From: Maricaulis virginensis
GTDB taxonomy: Bacteria > Pseudomonadota > Alphaproteobacteria > Caulobacterales > Maricaulaceae
Length of the DNA stretch: 64,000 nt
Assembly (NCBI RefSeq): GCF_027922185.1
Contig: NZ_BSFE01000003.1
Coordinates: 62,001-126,000, forward strand
Reading direction: 5' to 3'
Position numbers and translations under genes: made by a program. Below are positions 17,440 to 26,124 of the stretch, piece by piece (position 1 is the first letter of the stretch; each line of letters opens with the position of its first letter). The notes below the pieces were generated by a model. The model did not search any database, was not told where the DNA came from, and saw only the letters and a list, made by a program, of their open reading frames with translations.

Positions 17440-18504
17440 ATGACTGTGAAAACGCGGGCCAACAAGCAATTCGGTGCCACCATCAAGGATGTGGCGCAAA
17501 GCGCGGGCGTGTCGGCGATGACCGTGTCGCGTGTGCTGAACGGCGAAGCGAATGTGCGTCCGGAGACCCGCGAGCGGGTCCAGGCCGCCATTCGCGACCT
17601 GCGCTACCGGCCCAATCTTTCCGCGCGGAACCTGGCCCGTGCGAACACCTGGTTCATCGGTCTGCTCTACGACAATCCCGGCGCCGGCTATGTCTCCGAA
17701 CTCCTGATCGGGGCGCTGAACCGTTGCCGCGAGGCCGGCTATCATCTCGTGGTCGAGACTTGTGGCGCCAGCGAAGATGACTGGGCAGGCACGGTCGAAG
17801 CCTTGCTGGAGAGGGGCGGTTTTGACGGGCTGATCCTGCCGCCGCCGGTCTGCAATCATGCCGGCGTGCTGGCGGCGATCGAGGCGGCCGGTCTGCCCTT
17901 CATCCGCATCGCGCCCGATGAGGCCGGCGACCACGGACCCGGCATCATGACGGACGACCGGGCTGCTGCGCGCAACATGACCGCGCACCTGATCGAGCAG
18001 GGTCATCGCCGGATCGGCTTTATCGGCGGCCCGGACGGACAGCGCGCCAGCCGTGAGCGGCATGCAGGTTATTGCGATGCGCTCGCGGCGGCCGGGCTGG
18101 ACGTCGATCCGGCGCTCATTGTCGCCGGCGAATTCACCTACCGTTCCGGCCTCAAGGCGGCCGAGCGCTTGCTCGCCCTGTCGCCCCGGCCGACGGCGAT
18201 CTTTGCCGCAAATGACGACATGGCGGTTGCGGTGATCGCCCAGGCGCATCGCCTGGCGCTCGATCTGCCGGGCGAGCTGAGCGTTGCCGGCTTCGACGAC
18301 ACCCAGAGTGCAACAGCGGTCTGGCCGCAGCTGACGACCGTCCGCCAGCCGGTCTCGCGGATGGCAGCAGAGGCTGTCGGGATTCTCGCCGATCGGCTGG
18401 ATGCAGCGCGCGCAGGAGAAGAACGCGGCCGTGCGGAGCCGCATGAAATCGGGTCCGAGATCATCCTGCGGGAATCCGTCGCGCCTCCGGCAAGCTCCGG
18501 TTAG
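17440..18504 (+). CDS. LacI/GalR-family transcriptional regulator
   Basis: A 354-residue repressor-type protein. The N-terminal helix-turn-helix (about residues 13-35, ATIKDVAQSAGVSAMTVSRV) and hinge helix (RPNLSARNLAR) are canonical. A periplasmic-binding-protein-like effector domain follows (about 65-345) with HRRIGFIGGP and NDDMAVAVI segments. It probably binds a sugar or related effector and controls a carbohydrate locus, but no sugar gene is adjacent and the target is unknown. ATG at 17440 has a weak ribosome site; an in-frame ATG at 17380 would add 20 residues. Confidence 0.9.
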   Translation: MTVKTRANKQFGATIKDVAQSAGVSAMTVSRVLNGEANVRPETRERVQAAIRDLRYRPNLSARNLARANTWFIGLLYDNPGAGYVSELLIGALNRCREAGYHLVVETCGASEDDWAGTVEALLERGGFDGLILPPPVCNHAGVLAAIEAAGLPFIRIAPDEAGDHGPGIMTDDRAAARNMTAHLIEQGHRRIGFIGGPDGQRASRERHAGYCDALAAAGLDVDPALIVAGEFTYRSGLKAAERLLALSPRPTAIFAANDDMAVAVIAQAHRLALDLPGELSVAGFDDTQSATAVWPQLTTVRQPVSRMAAEAVGILADRLDAARAGEERGRAEPHEIGSEIILRESVAPPASSG

Positions 18505-18580
18505 GCGCTCGCCGCTTGCCCGCATGCTGGAGTGGTGACTAAAGTCGCGCCCCTTGCGGGACTTCATCGCGGAGCGAACC

Positions 18581-18910
18581 ATGTCCGACTGGCGCAACAA
18601 GCCGGAAATCGATAGCGCAGCCGTCCAGGCCCTGGTCGGAGCCGTCGGCGAATCCGTCTTTCGCGACATGAGCGTGCAATTCGTTGCTGACCTGCGGCGG
18701 CTGGTGGATACCTACTGGGCTGCCATGGACCGCGGGGAGCGGCCCGATGCCCACGCCACCGCCCATGCCCTGAAGGGCGCGGCCGCCAATATCGGGCTCA
18801 CCCGGCTGGCAGCAGTGGCCGCGGCGCTCGAACAGGACGACAATGCCGCACGCGACGCGCTCAATGCCGAGCTGGAGGTGGCCCTGACCCGCCTGACCGA
18901 AGCGGTCTGA
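18581..18910 (+). CDS. Histidine phosphotransfer (Hpt) domain protein
   Basis: A 109-residue single-domain protein. The phosphoacceptor motif is AHALKGAAANIG with His62 as the likely phosphorylated residue, followed by helices typical of the four-helix Hpt bundle. It relays phosphoryl groups between receiver domains. ATG at 18581 is supported by GGAG ten bases upstream; the open frame extends nine codons further without a ribosome site. It is the first of four same-strand genes (Hpt, STAS, receiver-PP2C, HATPase). It may therefore feed phosphate to the receiver of the phosphatase at 19257-20441 or link to a hybrid kinase elsewhere. Confidence 0.85.
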   Translation: MSDWRNKPEIDSAAVQALVGAVGESVFRDMSVQFVADLRRLVDTYWAAMDRGERPDAHATAHALKGAAANIGLTRLAAVAAALEQDDNAARDALNAELEVALTRLTEAV

Positions 18911-18946
18911 CGAGCGCCCGCCGCTGGGGCGGGCCGGGGAGTGACG

Positions 18947-19249
18947 ATGGAATACAGATCCGAATTCACCGGAAGTCCGGTCGTGGTCATGATCGAAGGT
19001 GTCCTCACCTTTGACGATCATGAACGTTTCCGCGAGCTCGTCGGCATTCTCGCTGACCAGGCACCGGGTCCGGTGGTGTTCGACCTGTCCGGTCTGACCA
19101 TGATCGACTCGGCCGGTATCGGCATGCTGATCATGGCCAATGACCGCATCGTCAAGCGCGGGGGCGGTCTGCGGCTACGCGGTGTTTCCGGACAGGTTGC
19201 CAAGGTTGTCGAGCTTTCCAGGATCGAGCAGCTCATCCCGATCGACTGA
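18947..19249 (+). CDS. STAS-domain anti-sigma factor antagonist (SpoIIAA/RsbV-like)
   Basis: A 100-residue single STAS domain. The conserved loop before helix 2 reads LTMIDSAGIGMLI, with the serine of DSAG as the expected phosphorylation site. Partner proteins are a kinase that phosphorylates it and a PP2C phosphatase that removes the phosphate; both kinds are encoded directly downstream. ATG at 18947 follows GGGGAG (18936-18941). GTG at 18941 overlaps that site and is less likely. The gap to the phosphatase gene is only 7 bp. Confidence 0.9.
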   Translation: MEYRSEFTGSPVVVMIEGVLTFDDHERFRELVGILADQAPGPVVFDLSGLTMIDSAGIGMLIMANDRIVKRGGGLRLRGVSGQVAKVVELSRIEQLIPID

Positions 19250-19256
19250 GGCGCGG

Positions 19257-20441
19257 ATGGACCTCGCACACTCCCAGTCCGAGCATGACGACCCGGCGCG
19301 CGACCGGATCCTCATTGTCGACGACCAGGCGTCCTCGCGCCTCTTGATCGGATCGGTGCTGGAAGCGGCGGGCTATACCTGTCTCGCCTATGCCAGGGAC
19401 GGGGTCGAGGCGATCGAATGGCTCGCGGCCAACACGGCCGACATCGTCATCCTGGATATCCGCATGCCCCGAATGGACGGGTTCGAGGTGTGCCGCGAAA
19501 TCCGCTGCCGGCTGGCGCTGGACCTTCCCATCCTGGTGCAGACCGGCATCCAGGAGGCAGACTGCCGGGTCGATGCCTTCAAGGTCGGGGCGTCCGACAT
19601 CGTTTCCAAACCGCTCAATCCCGGCGAGCTGGTCTCCCGCGTGCGCCTGCATCTGGAACGCCGCCGCATGATCGGCCGGCTGCAGCGCTATCAGGACCGG
19701 ATGGAGGACGAGCTGCGCGCGGCCCAGTCGATGCAGCTTGCGCTCCTGCCCGGCCCGGAAGATGTCGCCGCAATCCTGCAACCGCGCGGCGCCGCCATGA
19801 CCACCTTCTACCGCGCTTCGCACATGCTGGGCGGTGATCTCTGGCAGGTCTTCCCGGTGGACGGGACCCGGTTCGCGGTCTTCATGGTCGATCTGTCCGG
19901 GCATGGCGTGTCGGCCGCCATCAACGCCTTCCGGGTCAACATGATCACCGCCGGGCTGGTCCGCGAACGGGCCGATCCGGACCGATGGCTGGCGGCGCTG
20001 AACCGGGCACTCGTGCCGATCCTGCCGGTCGAGCACTTCGCGACGGCCTTCTATGCCGTGATCGACGCGGCCGCCGGCGAGATGCGCTATGCCGTGGCCG
20101 GTGCGCCGCCGCCCCTGATCCTGCGCGGCGATGGCGGCTGGGAGGAATTGCCCGGGCGCGGCCTGATCCTGGGGTGCCTGGCGGATGCGGAGTATGAGTG
20201 CTCTTCGGTGCAGCTGGGACCGCAGGACCAGCTGTTCGCCTACAGCGACGCGCTGTACGAGGACTTCGAGAACCCCGAAGCCAGTCTCGGGGCCGGGGAT
20301 ATCGCCATTGCCGTGCAGGCCGAGGCGGCCGCCGGCAGCGATGCCTTCTCAGCCCGGCTGCTGACGCGTCTTTTCGGCCGGCCCGATGCCGAATTCCGCG
20401 ACGACCTGACCTTCCTGCTGATCGGACTGAATGCCCCATGA
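19257..20441 (+). CDS. Receiver-PP2C (RsbU/SpoIIE-type) serine phosphatase response regulator
   Basis: A 394-residue protein. The receiver domain (about 15-135) has acidic residues D22-D23, phosphoacceptor D67 in VILDIRMP and the conserved Lys in SKPLNPGE. A coiled-coil linker around 138-165 leads to a PP2C phosphatase domain (about 175-394) with the metal-binding GGD, VDLSGHGVSAA and DDLTFLL motifs. Phosphorylation of D67 should switch on dephosphorylation of the STAS protein encoded just upstream. The stop overlaps the kinase gene start by 4 bp. Confidence 0.92.
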   Translation: MDLAHSQSEHDDPARDRILIVDDQASSRLLIGSVLEAAGYTCLAYARDGVEAIEWLAANTADIVILDIRMPRMDGFEVCREIRCRLALDLPILVQTGIQEADCRVDAFKVGASDIVSKPLNPGELVSRVRLHLERRRMIGRLQRYQDRMEDELRAAQSMQLALLPGPEDVAAILQPRGAAMTTFYRASHMLGGDLWQVFPVDGTRFAVFMVDLSGHGVSAAINAFRVNMITAGLVRERADPDRWLAALNRALVPILPVEHFATAFYAVIDAAAGEMRYAVAGAPPPLILRGDGGWEELPGRGLILGCLADAEYECSSVQLGPQDQLFAYSDALYEDFENPEASLGAGDIAIAVQAEAAAGSDAFSARLLTRLFGRPDAEFRDDLTFLLIGLNAP

Positions 20442-21286
20442 AACACCGCGACGACCTGATCTGGATGATGGTGTCCGACGGCCCGCTGGCGCGCCGCCTG
20501 GGCGACTATCTTCAAGGCGAGCCGCGCGGTGTGCTGGTTGGCGAGACGGCCCTGCCGGAGCGCGGCGAGATCGGTGTGGTGATTGCCGACGATGCGCATC
20601 TGGGGGCCCTGAAGGCGGCCCGGTTGCGGGCCGGTGAGGCGATGCAGTCGATCTTCCTGACCGAGCGCGCCGACAGCCAGGTCCAGGCCGATTTCGTCCT
20701 GTCGCGCGATACCGATTTTGCGTCGCTGAAGTCGGTCTTCGAGGCCGCCTGCGATTATCGCGAGCAGGTGCTGGAACTGCAGGCCGATGTGGCCCGCCGC
20801 AAGTCCGCCATCGGCACGATCATGAGCGGCCAGTTCGTCTTCCGCACGCTCGACGAGGCGCGCAACCTGTCGACCATGCTGGCGCTGGCCTGTCCCAATT
20901 CCGACGCCGTCGTGGTCGGTCTGCAGGAGTTGATGATCAATGCCGTCGAGCACGGCAATCTGGAAATCACCGGTGCGCAGAAGCGCGACCTGCTGATCGC
21001 CGGGACCTGGCGCGAGGAGGTCGAGCGCCGGCTCGCCGATCCCGCCTATGCCGGGCGCCGGGTGATCGTCACCTTCCAGCGCGGCGCGCGGATGATCGCC
21101 TTCACCATCCAGGACGAGGGCGAGGGGTTCGATCACGAGGCTTTCCTGACGGGGCCGCCGGCCGGTGGAGGCTATCGCGGGCGCGGGATCACGCTGGCGC
21201 GCACCCTGTCCTTCTCCTCGCTGACCTATATGGGCTCGGGCAGTGTGGTCGAGGCGGTGATCCTGCTGGACGGGCCGGCGGGCTGA
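20438..21286 (+). CDS. HATPase_c (RsbW-like) serine kinase with N-terminal pseudoreceiver-like region
   Basis: A 282-residue protein. The C-terminal half is a GHKL ATPase: the N-box is E164-LMINAVEHGNL with N168 as magnesium ligand, the G1 box is DEGEGFD, and the nucleotide-lid glycines are in GGYRGRGITLAR. The first 115 or so residues resemble a receiver fold (alternating strands, IGVVIADD) but I see no convincing phosphoacceptor site. It is followed by a short coiled coil (about 108-130). The likely role is to phosphorylate the STAS antagonist and/or sequester a sigma or other target. It is the last gene of the cassette and is followed by a palindromic intergenic repeat. Confidence 0.85.
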   Translation: MKHRDDLIWMMVSDGPLARRLGDYLQGEPRGVLVGETALPERGEIGVVIADDAHLGALKAARLRAGEAMQSIFLTERADSQVQADFVLSRDTDFASLKSVFEAACDYREQVLELQADVARRKSAIGTIMSGQFVFRTLDEARNLSTMLALACPNSDAVVVGLQELMINAVEHGNLEITGAQKRDLLIAGTWREEVERRLADPAYAGRRVIVTFQRGARMIAFTIQDEGEGFDHEAFLTGPPAGGGYRGRGITLARTLSFSSLTYMGSGSVVEAVILLDGPAG

Positions 21287-21352
21287 GCGCCGCTGCGCCG
21301 ACTTGAAACTTTCATTGGTCATTCCCGGCCGCATTCGGTAGGCCTGCGCGAC

Positions 21353-21456
21353 CTGGAGCAGGAGCGTTTCCTGCGGGATCGCCCCTGCTCCGGAATCTTG
21401 AGCGGTCGCGCGATCGAACGGTGAACCGGTTTCCGCTTCACCGGATCACGCTCCAG
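21353..21456. repeat. Palindromic intergenic repeat element
   Basis: A 104-bp block bounded by inverted CTGGAGC (21353-21359) and GCTCCAG (21450-21456). Inside are a GGAGCAG/CTGCTCC hairpin (21355-21361/21385-21391) and a GGTGAA/TTCACC hairpin (21420-21425/21437-21442). The segment around 21420-21456 resembles the widespread alphaproteobacterial intergenic repeat whose reverse complement reads like GAGCGTGATCCGG then GGAAACCGGTT. It lies between the kinase stop and the phosphatase start and may terminate or stabilise the upstream transcript. Confidence 0.5.
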
Positions 21457-21473
21457 CGGAACGAGGTCACGAC

Positions 21474-22970
21474 GTGCATATCAAATCCTTCGGCCCGGCG
21501 GTTGTCCTGGGCGTCTTCCTGGCCGGTGCTGCCAGCGCCGCAACCCTTCAGGACACCGGCAATGATGGTGACAACTGGCAGCGCGCCCGCGCCGAGCTGG
21601 ACCGCCGCATGGCGGTCGATGTGCGTCCGCAGCAGGCCCGCAATGTCATCCTCTTCATCGCCGACGGCATGAGCATCCCGACCATTTCCGCCGCGCGGAT
21701 CTATGGCGGCGAACAGGCCGGCGACGGCGAGACGCACACCCTGTCCTTCGAGGCCTTCCCCAGCACCGCCCTGGTACGCACCTACAATACCGACGCCCAG
21801 GTCGCCGACAGTGCCAGCACGGCAACGGCGCTGGTGACCGGTCACAAGACCCGCTCCGGCGCGATCAGTGTGCGGGCCGACCAGTTTCTCGATGCCTGCG
21901 CGCCCGGTGCCGACCTGCCGCCGACCCTGGTCGAGCTGGCCGAGCGCCGCGGCCTGGCCACCGGCATCGTCTCGACCGCCCGCCTGACCCACGCCACGCC
22001 GGCCACGCTCTACGCGCACAGCCTGATCCGTTCCTGGGAAGCCGACAGCGACATGCGGCCGGAAGGCGTCGCCGCGGGCTGTGTCGACATTGCCGCGCAA
22101 TTGCTGGCCTTCGACGAGGGCGACGGTATCGAGCTGGCGCTGGGCGGCGGCCGGGCCCGTTTCCTGCCCGAGGCCGAGGGCGGCGTGCGTGCCGACGGGC
22201 GCAACCTGATCGCGGAATGGCAGGCGAACGACCGCGTCGCCGTGACCGATGCCGCCGGTTTCCGGGCCCTCGATCCGGCCGCCGGCGCGCCGGTGCTGGG
22301 TCTCTTCTCCGACAGCCACATGGCCTATGAGGCCGATCGCAGCGAGGCCGATGAGCCCTCCCTGGCGGAAATGACCGCCTTCGCCATCGACCGCCTGTCG
22401 CGGAACGAGGACGGTTATGTGCTGATGGTTGAGGCCGGCCGGGTCGATCATGCCCACCACGCCACCAATGCCTATCGCGCCCTGACCGACATGCAGGCCT
22501 TCGACGCGGCCATCGCGGCGGCGCTGGAACGGGTCGATCTGGACGAGACGCTGATCGTCGTCACCGCCGATCACGGCCACACCATGACCTTCTCCGGCTA
22601 TCCCGGCCGCGGCAACCCGATCCTCGGCCTGGTGCGCCGCGCCAACCCGTACGAGCCGGGCACAGAGCCGCAGCTGACGCTGGACGAGACCGGCCGGCCC
22701 TACACCACGCTGGGCTATCAGAACGGCCCCAATGTGCGCGCCCATGAGGGCGAGCCGCTGGACGAGGAGACCGTGATGGCGCCGGACTATCTGCAGGAGA
22801 CCGCCGTCGAACTGTCCAACGAGACCCATTCCGGCGCGGATGTGGCGCTTTATGCCACCGGGCCGCGGGCGCACTGGTTCGGCGGATCGATCGAGCAGAA
22901 CACCGTCTTCCACCTGATCTCGGCCGCGCTCGGCTGGCCTCGGGATGAAGACGAGACTGCGGTGGAATAA
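21474..22970 (+). CDS. Alkaline phosphatase (PhoA superfamily), secreted
   Basis: A 498-residue protein with a signal peptide ending near ASA (residues 20-22). ILFIADGMS is the first metal-binding strand with the conserved Asp. ADSASTATAL holds the catalytic serine, and VEAGRVDHAHH and TADHGHT carry the zinc-binding Asp and His residues. It hydrolyses phosphomonoesters in the periplasm to free phosphate. GTG at 21474 is chosen because an AACGAGG site lies upstream and the signal peptide begins there. No obvious Pho box was identified; the promoter must lie in or beyond the repeat at 21353-21456. Confidence 0.92.
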   Translation: MHIKSFGPAVVLGVFLAGAASAATLQDTGNDGDNWQRARAELDRRMAVDVRPQQARNVILFIADGMSIPTISAARIYGGEQAGDGETHTLSFEAFPSTALVRTYNTDAQVADSASTATALVTGHKTRSGAISVRADQFLDACAPGADLPPTLVELAERRGLATGIVSTARLTHATPATLYAHSLIRSWEADSDMRPEGVAAGCVDIAAQLLAFDEGDGIELALGGGRARFLPEAEGGVRADGRNLIAEWQANDRVAVTDAAGFRALDPAAGAPVLGLFSDSHMAYEADRSEADEPSLAEMTAFAIDRLSRNEDGYVLMVEAGRVDHAHHATNAYRALTDMQAFDAAIAAALERVDLDETLIVVTADHGHTMTFSGYPGRGNPILGLVRRANPYEPGTEPQLTLDETGRPYTTLGYQNGPNVRAHEGEPLDEETVMAPDYLQETAVELSNETHSGADVALYATGPRAHWFGGSIEQNTVFHLISAALGWPRDEDETAVE

Positions 22971-23081
22971 AAATAACCGTTCAGCTGTGGTTCAGTAGCA
23001 GGATCGTCTAAACTGGGATCACGCTACCGGATGGGACGGCACAAGGGTGACCGGGCCGGCGGCTTGAAAAGGGGATCCGTC

Positions 23082-23993
23082 ATGCAGTTTCGTTCTCTCG
23101 CCGCCGCGGCGGCCGTCCTGGCCTGCGCCGCTCCGGCCATCGCCCAGGATTATTCCGCGCCGCCCACCTATGGCAGCGTCAATCTGAACTCCGGTTTCAC
23201 GCCGGATCCCTACACCGTGCGCATCACTTCCGGCGGTGCGCGCTCGGCGGCCAATGTGTCCTCGTCCTGCCGCGGCTGGATCGCCGACGCGCCGGACTAT
23301 TCGGTCTACTACACCGCCGGAAACATGTTCGACCTGACCATCGGCGCCACGTCCAGCTCGGACACGACGCTCGTCGTCAACGGGCCCAGCGGCAACTGGT
23401 ATTGCGACGATGACAGCGGTGAAGGGCTCAATCCGAGCATGACCTTCTCCAACCCGCAATCCGGCCGTTACGACATCTGGGTCGGTTCCTACAGCCAGGG
23501 CGATTATGCCGACGCAGTCCTCGCCATCTCCGAACTCGGCGGCTCCGGCGGCGGATACAATGGCGGCGGCAACAGCTATGGCGGGATCGATTTCTCCCTG
23601 CCGGCCAATTTCGGCAGCGCCAATCTGCGCGCCGGCTTCACGCCCGATCCCTACCGTGTCGACATCGTCTCCGGCGGCGGTTTCCCGGCGTCGGACGTGC
23701 GCAGCGGCTGCGCCGGCTGGGTGTCCGCCGCGCCGGACTTCGAGCTGCGCTACACGGCCGGCTCCTCCCTGCCGCTGATCCTGTCGGCCGCCTCCTCGTC
23801 GGACACGACCATCCTGGTCAACGATCCGAACGGCAACTGGCACTGCAATGACGATGGCGGCAATAGCGGCCTCAACCCGGCCCTGACCTTCCACAATCCG
23901 GCCTCGGGCACCTATGACATCTGGATCGGTTCCTACCGCCAGGGCGAGAATGCCAATGCGTCGCTGTCGATCTCGGAACTCTACAGCGAATAG
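23082..23993 (+). CDS. Secreted protein made of two PPC-like beta repeats
   Basis: A 303-residue exported protein with a signal peptide ending AIAQ (about residue 22). It consists of two closely similar repeats (about 24-160 and 182-303) joined by a Gly/Asn-rich linker (around GGSGGGYNGGGNSYGG). Each repeat contains GFTPDPY, a Cys before GW, a SSSDTT segment, GNW-x-C and YDIW-x-GSY. The paired cysteines in each repeat could form a disulphide. The pattern resembles bacterial pre-peptidase C-terminal (PPC) jelly-roll domains, but no protease domain is attached. Function unknown; binding of surface or extracellular material is a guess. A strong terminator follows. Confidence 0.8.
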   Translation: MQFRSLAAAAAVLACAAPAIAQDYSAPPTYGSVNLNSGFTPDPYTVRITSGGARSAANVSSSCRGWIADAPDYSVYYTAGNMFDLTIGATSSSDTTLVVNGPSGNWYCDDDSGEGLNPSMTFSNPQSGRYDIWVGSYSQGDYADAVLAISELGGSGGGYNGGGNSYGGIDFSLPANFGSANLRAGFTPDPYRVDIVSGGGFPASDVRSGCAGWVSAAPDFELRYTAGSSLPLILSAASSSDTTILVNDPNGNWHCNDDGGNSGLNPALTFHNPASGTYDIWIGSYRQGENANASLSISELYSE

Positions 23994-24020
23994 GCCGTCC
24001 CGGCTGACACCAGAGCATGA

Positions 24021-24053
24021 AGGGCCGTCCGGACAATCCGGGCGGCCCTTTTT
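24021..24053 (+). terminator. Rho-independent terminator after the PPC-repeat gene
   Basis: Arms 24021-24033 and 24037-24049 pair over 13 positions (one wobble), with a 3-base loop and a run of five T residues at 24049-24053. Confidence 0.9.
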
Positions 24054-24126
24054 CTGTCTGCTTTCTTGTCTGCCGCCGGGCTTTCACGCTACAGCTTGTG
24101 AACGCTGTTCATGGGAGGGACGGGGC

Positions 24127-25290
24127 ATGACACGGATCATTCTGGGCGCGATCGCCATCCTGCTGGCGGTGGCCGCCGGCCTCTTCTTCTACGTCATCCC
24201 CGTGCGCATCGATGCCGGACGCAATCTCGTCCTGCCGCACGAACCCTATGTCCTCTCCGCCGAGGCGCAGGCCCTGCACGCCACGCTCGACGTCGCCGAT
24301 CTGCATTCCGACATGCTCCTGTGGATGCGCGATCCGGCCCGCCGCAACGATCGCGGCCATACCGACCTGCCGCGCCTGCGCGAGGGGCGGGTGGCCTTCC
24401 AGGTCTTCGCCAGCGTCACCAAGACGCCCTCCTCGATGAATTACGAGGAAAACTCGGCCGACAGCGACAATATCACCCCGCTCGCCATCGCCCAGCGCTG
24501 GCCGGTCGACACCTGGGGCTCGATCCGCAATCGCGCGCTCTACCATGCCGATCGCCTAAACCGCCTGGCCGATAATGACGACGCCTTCACCGTCATCCGC
24601 ACGCGCGGCGATCTCGATGCGGTGCTCGCCGCCCGGCAGAGCGACCCGATGGCGATGGGCGGCCTCCTCGCCACGGAAGGCGCGCACCCGCTGGAAGGCG
24701 ATCTGGCCAATATCGAACCGCTCTGGGAGGCCGGCTACCGGCTGATCGGCCTGCAGCATTTCTTCGACAACGAGCTGGGCGGATCGCTGCACGGCGTCTC
24801 CGGCGCCGGCCTCACCGATTTCGGCCGCGAGGCCGTCGCCGCCATGCTCGAGCGCGGCCTGATCATCGATGTCGCCCATTCCTCGCCCGCCGTGGTGGCC
24901 GAGGTTCTGGCGATGACCGACCGGCCGCTCGTGGTCTCCCACACCGGCATTCACGGCCATTGTCCGGTCACCCGCAACATTCCCGACGGGTTGATGCGCG
25001 CCATCGCGGCGGAAGGCGGGCTGATCGGCATCGGTTTCTGGGAAGACGTGACCTGCGATGACAGCCCGTCCGGCGTCGCCGGCACCATAATCGCCGCCAT
25101 CGACCTTGTCGGCCTCGACCATGTCGCCCTCGGCTCCGACTATGACGGCACCATCACCACCACATTCGACGCGTCCGAATACGCCGTCCTCACCGACCGC
25201 CTGCTCGCGGCCGGCCTGAGCGAGGACGATGTGCGCCAAGTGATGGGCGGCAATGCGATCCGGTTTTTCCGGGAGCAATTGCCGGAATAG
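24127..25290 (+). CDS. Membrane-anchored dipeptidase (peptidase family M19)
   Basis: A 387-residue protein with one N-terminal transmembrane helix or uncleaved signal (residues 3-27), then an amidohydrolase-fold catalytic domain. Visible zinc-site motifs are DLHSDML (His-x-Asp), LLATEGAH (bridging Glu), IDVAHSS and VVSHTGIHG. The family cleaves dipeptides, often with a dehydro or D-residue at the C-terminal position, and some members act on beta-lactams. The gene appears to stand alone. A short fragment of a second M19 gene lies at 26125-26214, so the locus once held two copies. Confidence 0.92.
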   Translation: MTRIILGAIAILLAVAAGLFFYVIPVRIDAGRNLVLPHEPYVLSAEAQALHATLDVADLHSDMLLWMRDPARRNDRGHTDLPRLREGRVAFQVFASVTKTPSSMNYEENSADSDNITPLAIAQRWPVDTWGSIRNRALYHADRLNRLADNDDAFTVIRTRGDLDAVLAARQSDPMAMGGLLATEGAHPLEGDLANIEPLWEAGYRLIGLQHFFDNELGGSLHGVSGAGLTDFGREAVAAMLERGLIIDVAHSSPAVVAEVLAMTDRPLVVSHTGIHGHCPVTRNIPDGLMRAIAAEGGLIGIGFWEDVTCDDSPSGVAGTIIAAIDLVGLDHVALGSDYDGTITTTFDASEYAVLTDRLLAAGLSEDDVRQVMGGNAIRFFREQLPE

Positions 25291-25431
25291 GGGCTGGGTG
25301 GCTGGTCTGGGGCCTCGGAGACACAGCGGCGCAAAATCCCTTTATCTTACCGATGTTTCATTGGTTCCGCCCGCGCCCGCCGGGTCTGCTGGTCCGCATC
25401 GAACCGATCCAGCAAACGGAGCCATGCCCTC

Positions 25432-26112
25432 ATGCCCCTGACCCTCAGCGCCTTCGCCGTCACGCTCGCCACCCATGTGTGCACCGCGCCCGGCTGTCCG
25501 GACGCCGCGCCCTGGCCGGCCCCCATGCGCACGGTCGAGGCGGCGGGCACGCTCGTCTCGCCGCATCAGCCGCAGGCGCGCATCGTTGTGCCCGGCAGCG
25601 CGGTCTATGCCGGCGGCCGCCGCTGGGCGCTCTATGACGCGGTGGATGCCGAGATGCACCTCTTCGTCGAGGCCGGCGAGGACCGGGTGGTCGACCGGCT
25701 CTACTGGATCCAGTTCGAGGCCTATCTGCCGACCCTGCCGGAGGCCGGCTACGACTTCCACCTGTCAGACCTCGAGCAGCGCGCGCTGGGCGACGCCAGT
25801 TTCTTCGTCCGCGCCCGCTTCGGCGAGGGCGCAAGCGATGTGCCGCAGGCCGGCTCCGACAATGCCATGATGCGCGCCGTGCTCGAAGAGGCGGGCTACA
25901 CCCTGCCGGCCGAGACCATCAACGCCACCATGAAACACATCCTCGACGCCGATAATCCGCGCGAGGAGCTGATGATCATCTACATAGAAGACCTCGCCCC
26001 CACCGGCGCCTCCATGGCCGACATCATAAACGCCGGCCTGGACAGCGCGCTCTGGGAAGGGCTGTCACAGGGCGTGCTGGACCGGGCCGAGGCGCGGGTT
26101 GTGGTGGAGTGA
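25432..26112 (+). CDS. Conserved hypothetical protein, 226 aa
   Basis: I do not recognise a family. The product is 226 residues, has no transmembrane segment and at most a weak N-terminal export signal (LTLSAFAVTLATHVCT). The middle region has alternating hydrophobic and aromatic residues (RLYWIQFEAYLP). The C-terminal part has the ordered pattern ETINATMKHILDAD, ELMIIYIEDL and MADIINAGLDSALW. Two cysteines near the start (VCTAPGC) could form a disulphide if exported. Base composition and codon use match the surrounding genome, so it belongs to the host side of the nearby island. It lies between an intact dipeptidase gene and a dipeptidase remnant. Confidence 0.7.
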   Translation: MPLTLSAFAVTLATHVCTAPGCPDAAPWPAPMRTVEAAGTLVSPHQPQARIVVPGSAVYAGGRRWALYDAVDAEMHLFVEAGEDRVVDRLYWIQFEAYLPTLPEAGYDFHLSDLEQRALGDASFFVRARFGEGASDVPQAGSDNAMMRAVLEEAGYTLPAETINATMKHILDADNPREELMIIYIEDLAPTGASMADIINAGLDSALWEGLSQGVLDRAEARVVVE

Positions 26113-26124
26113 GGGGGGCAGCAG

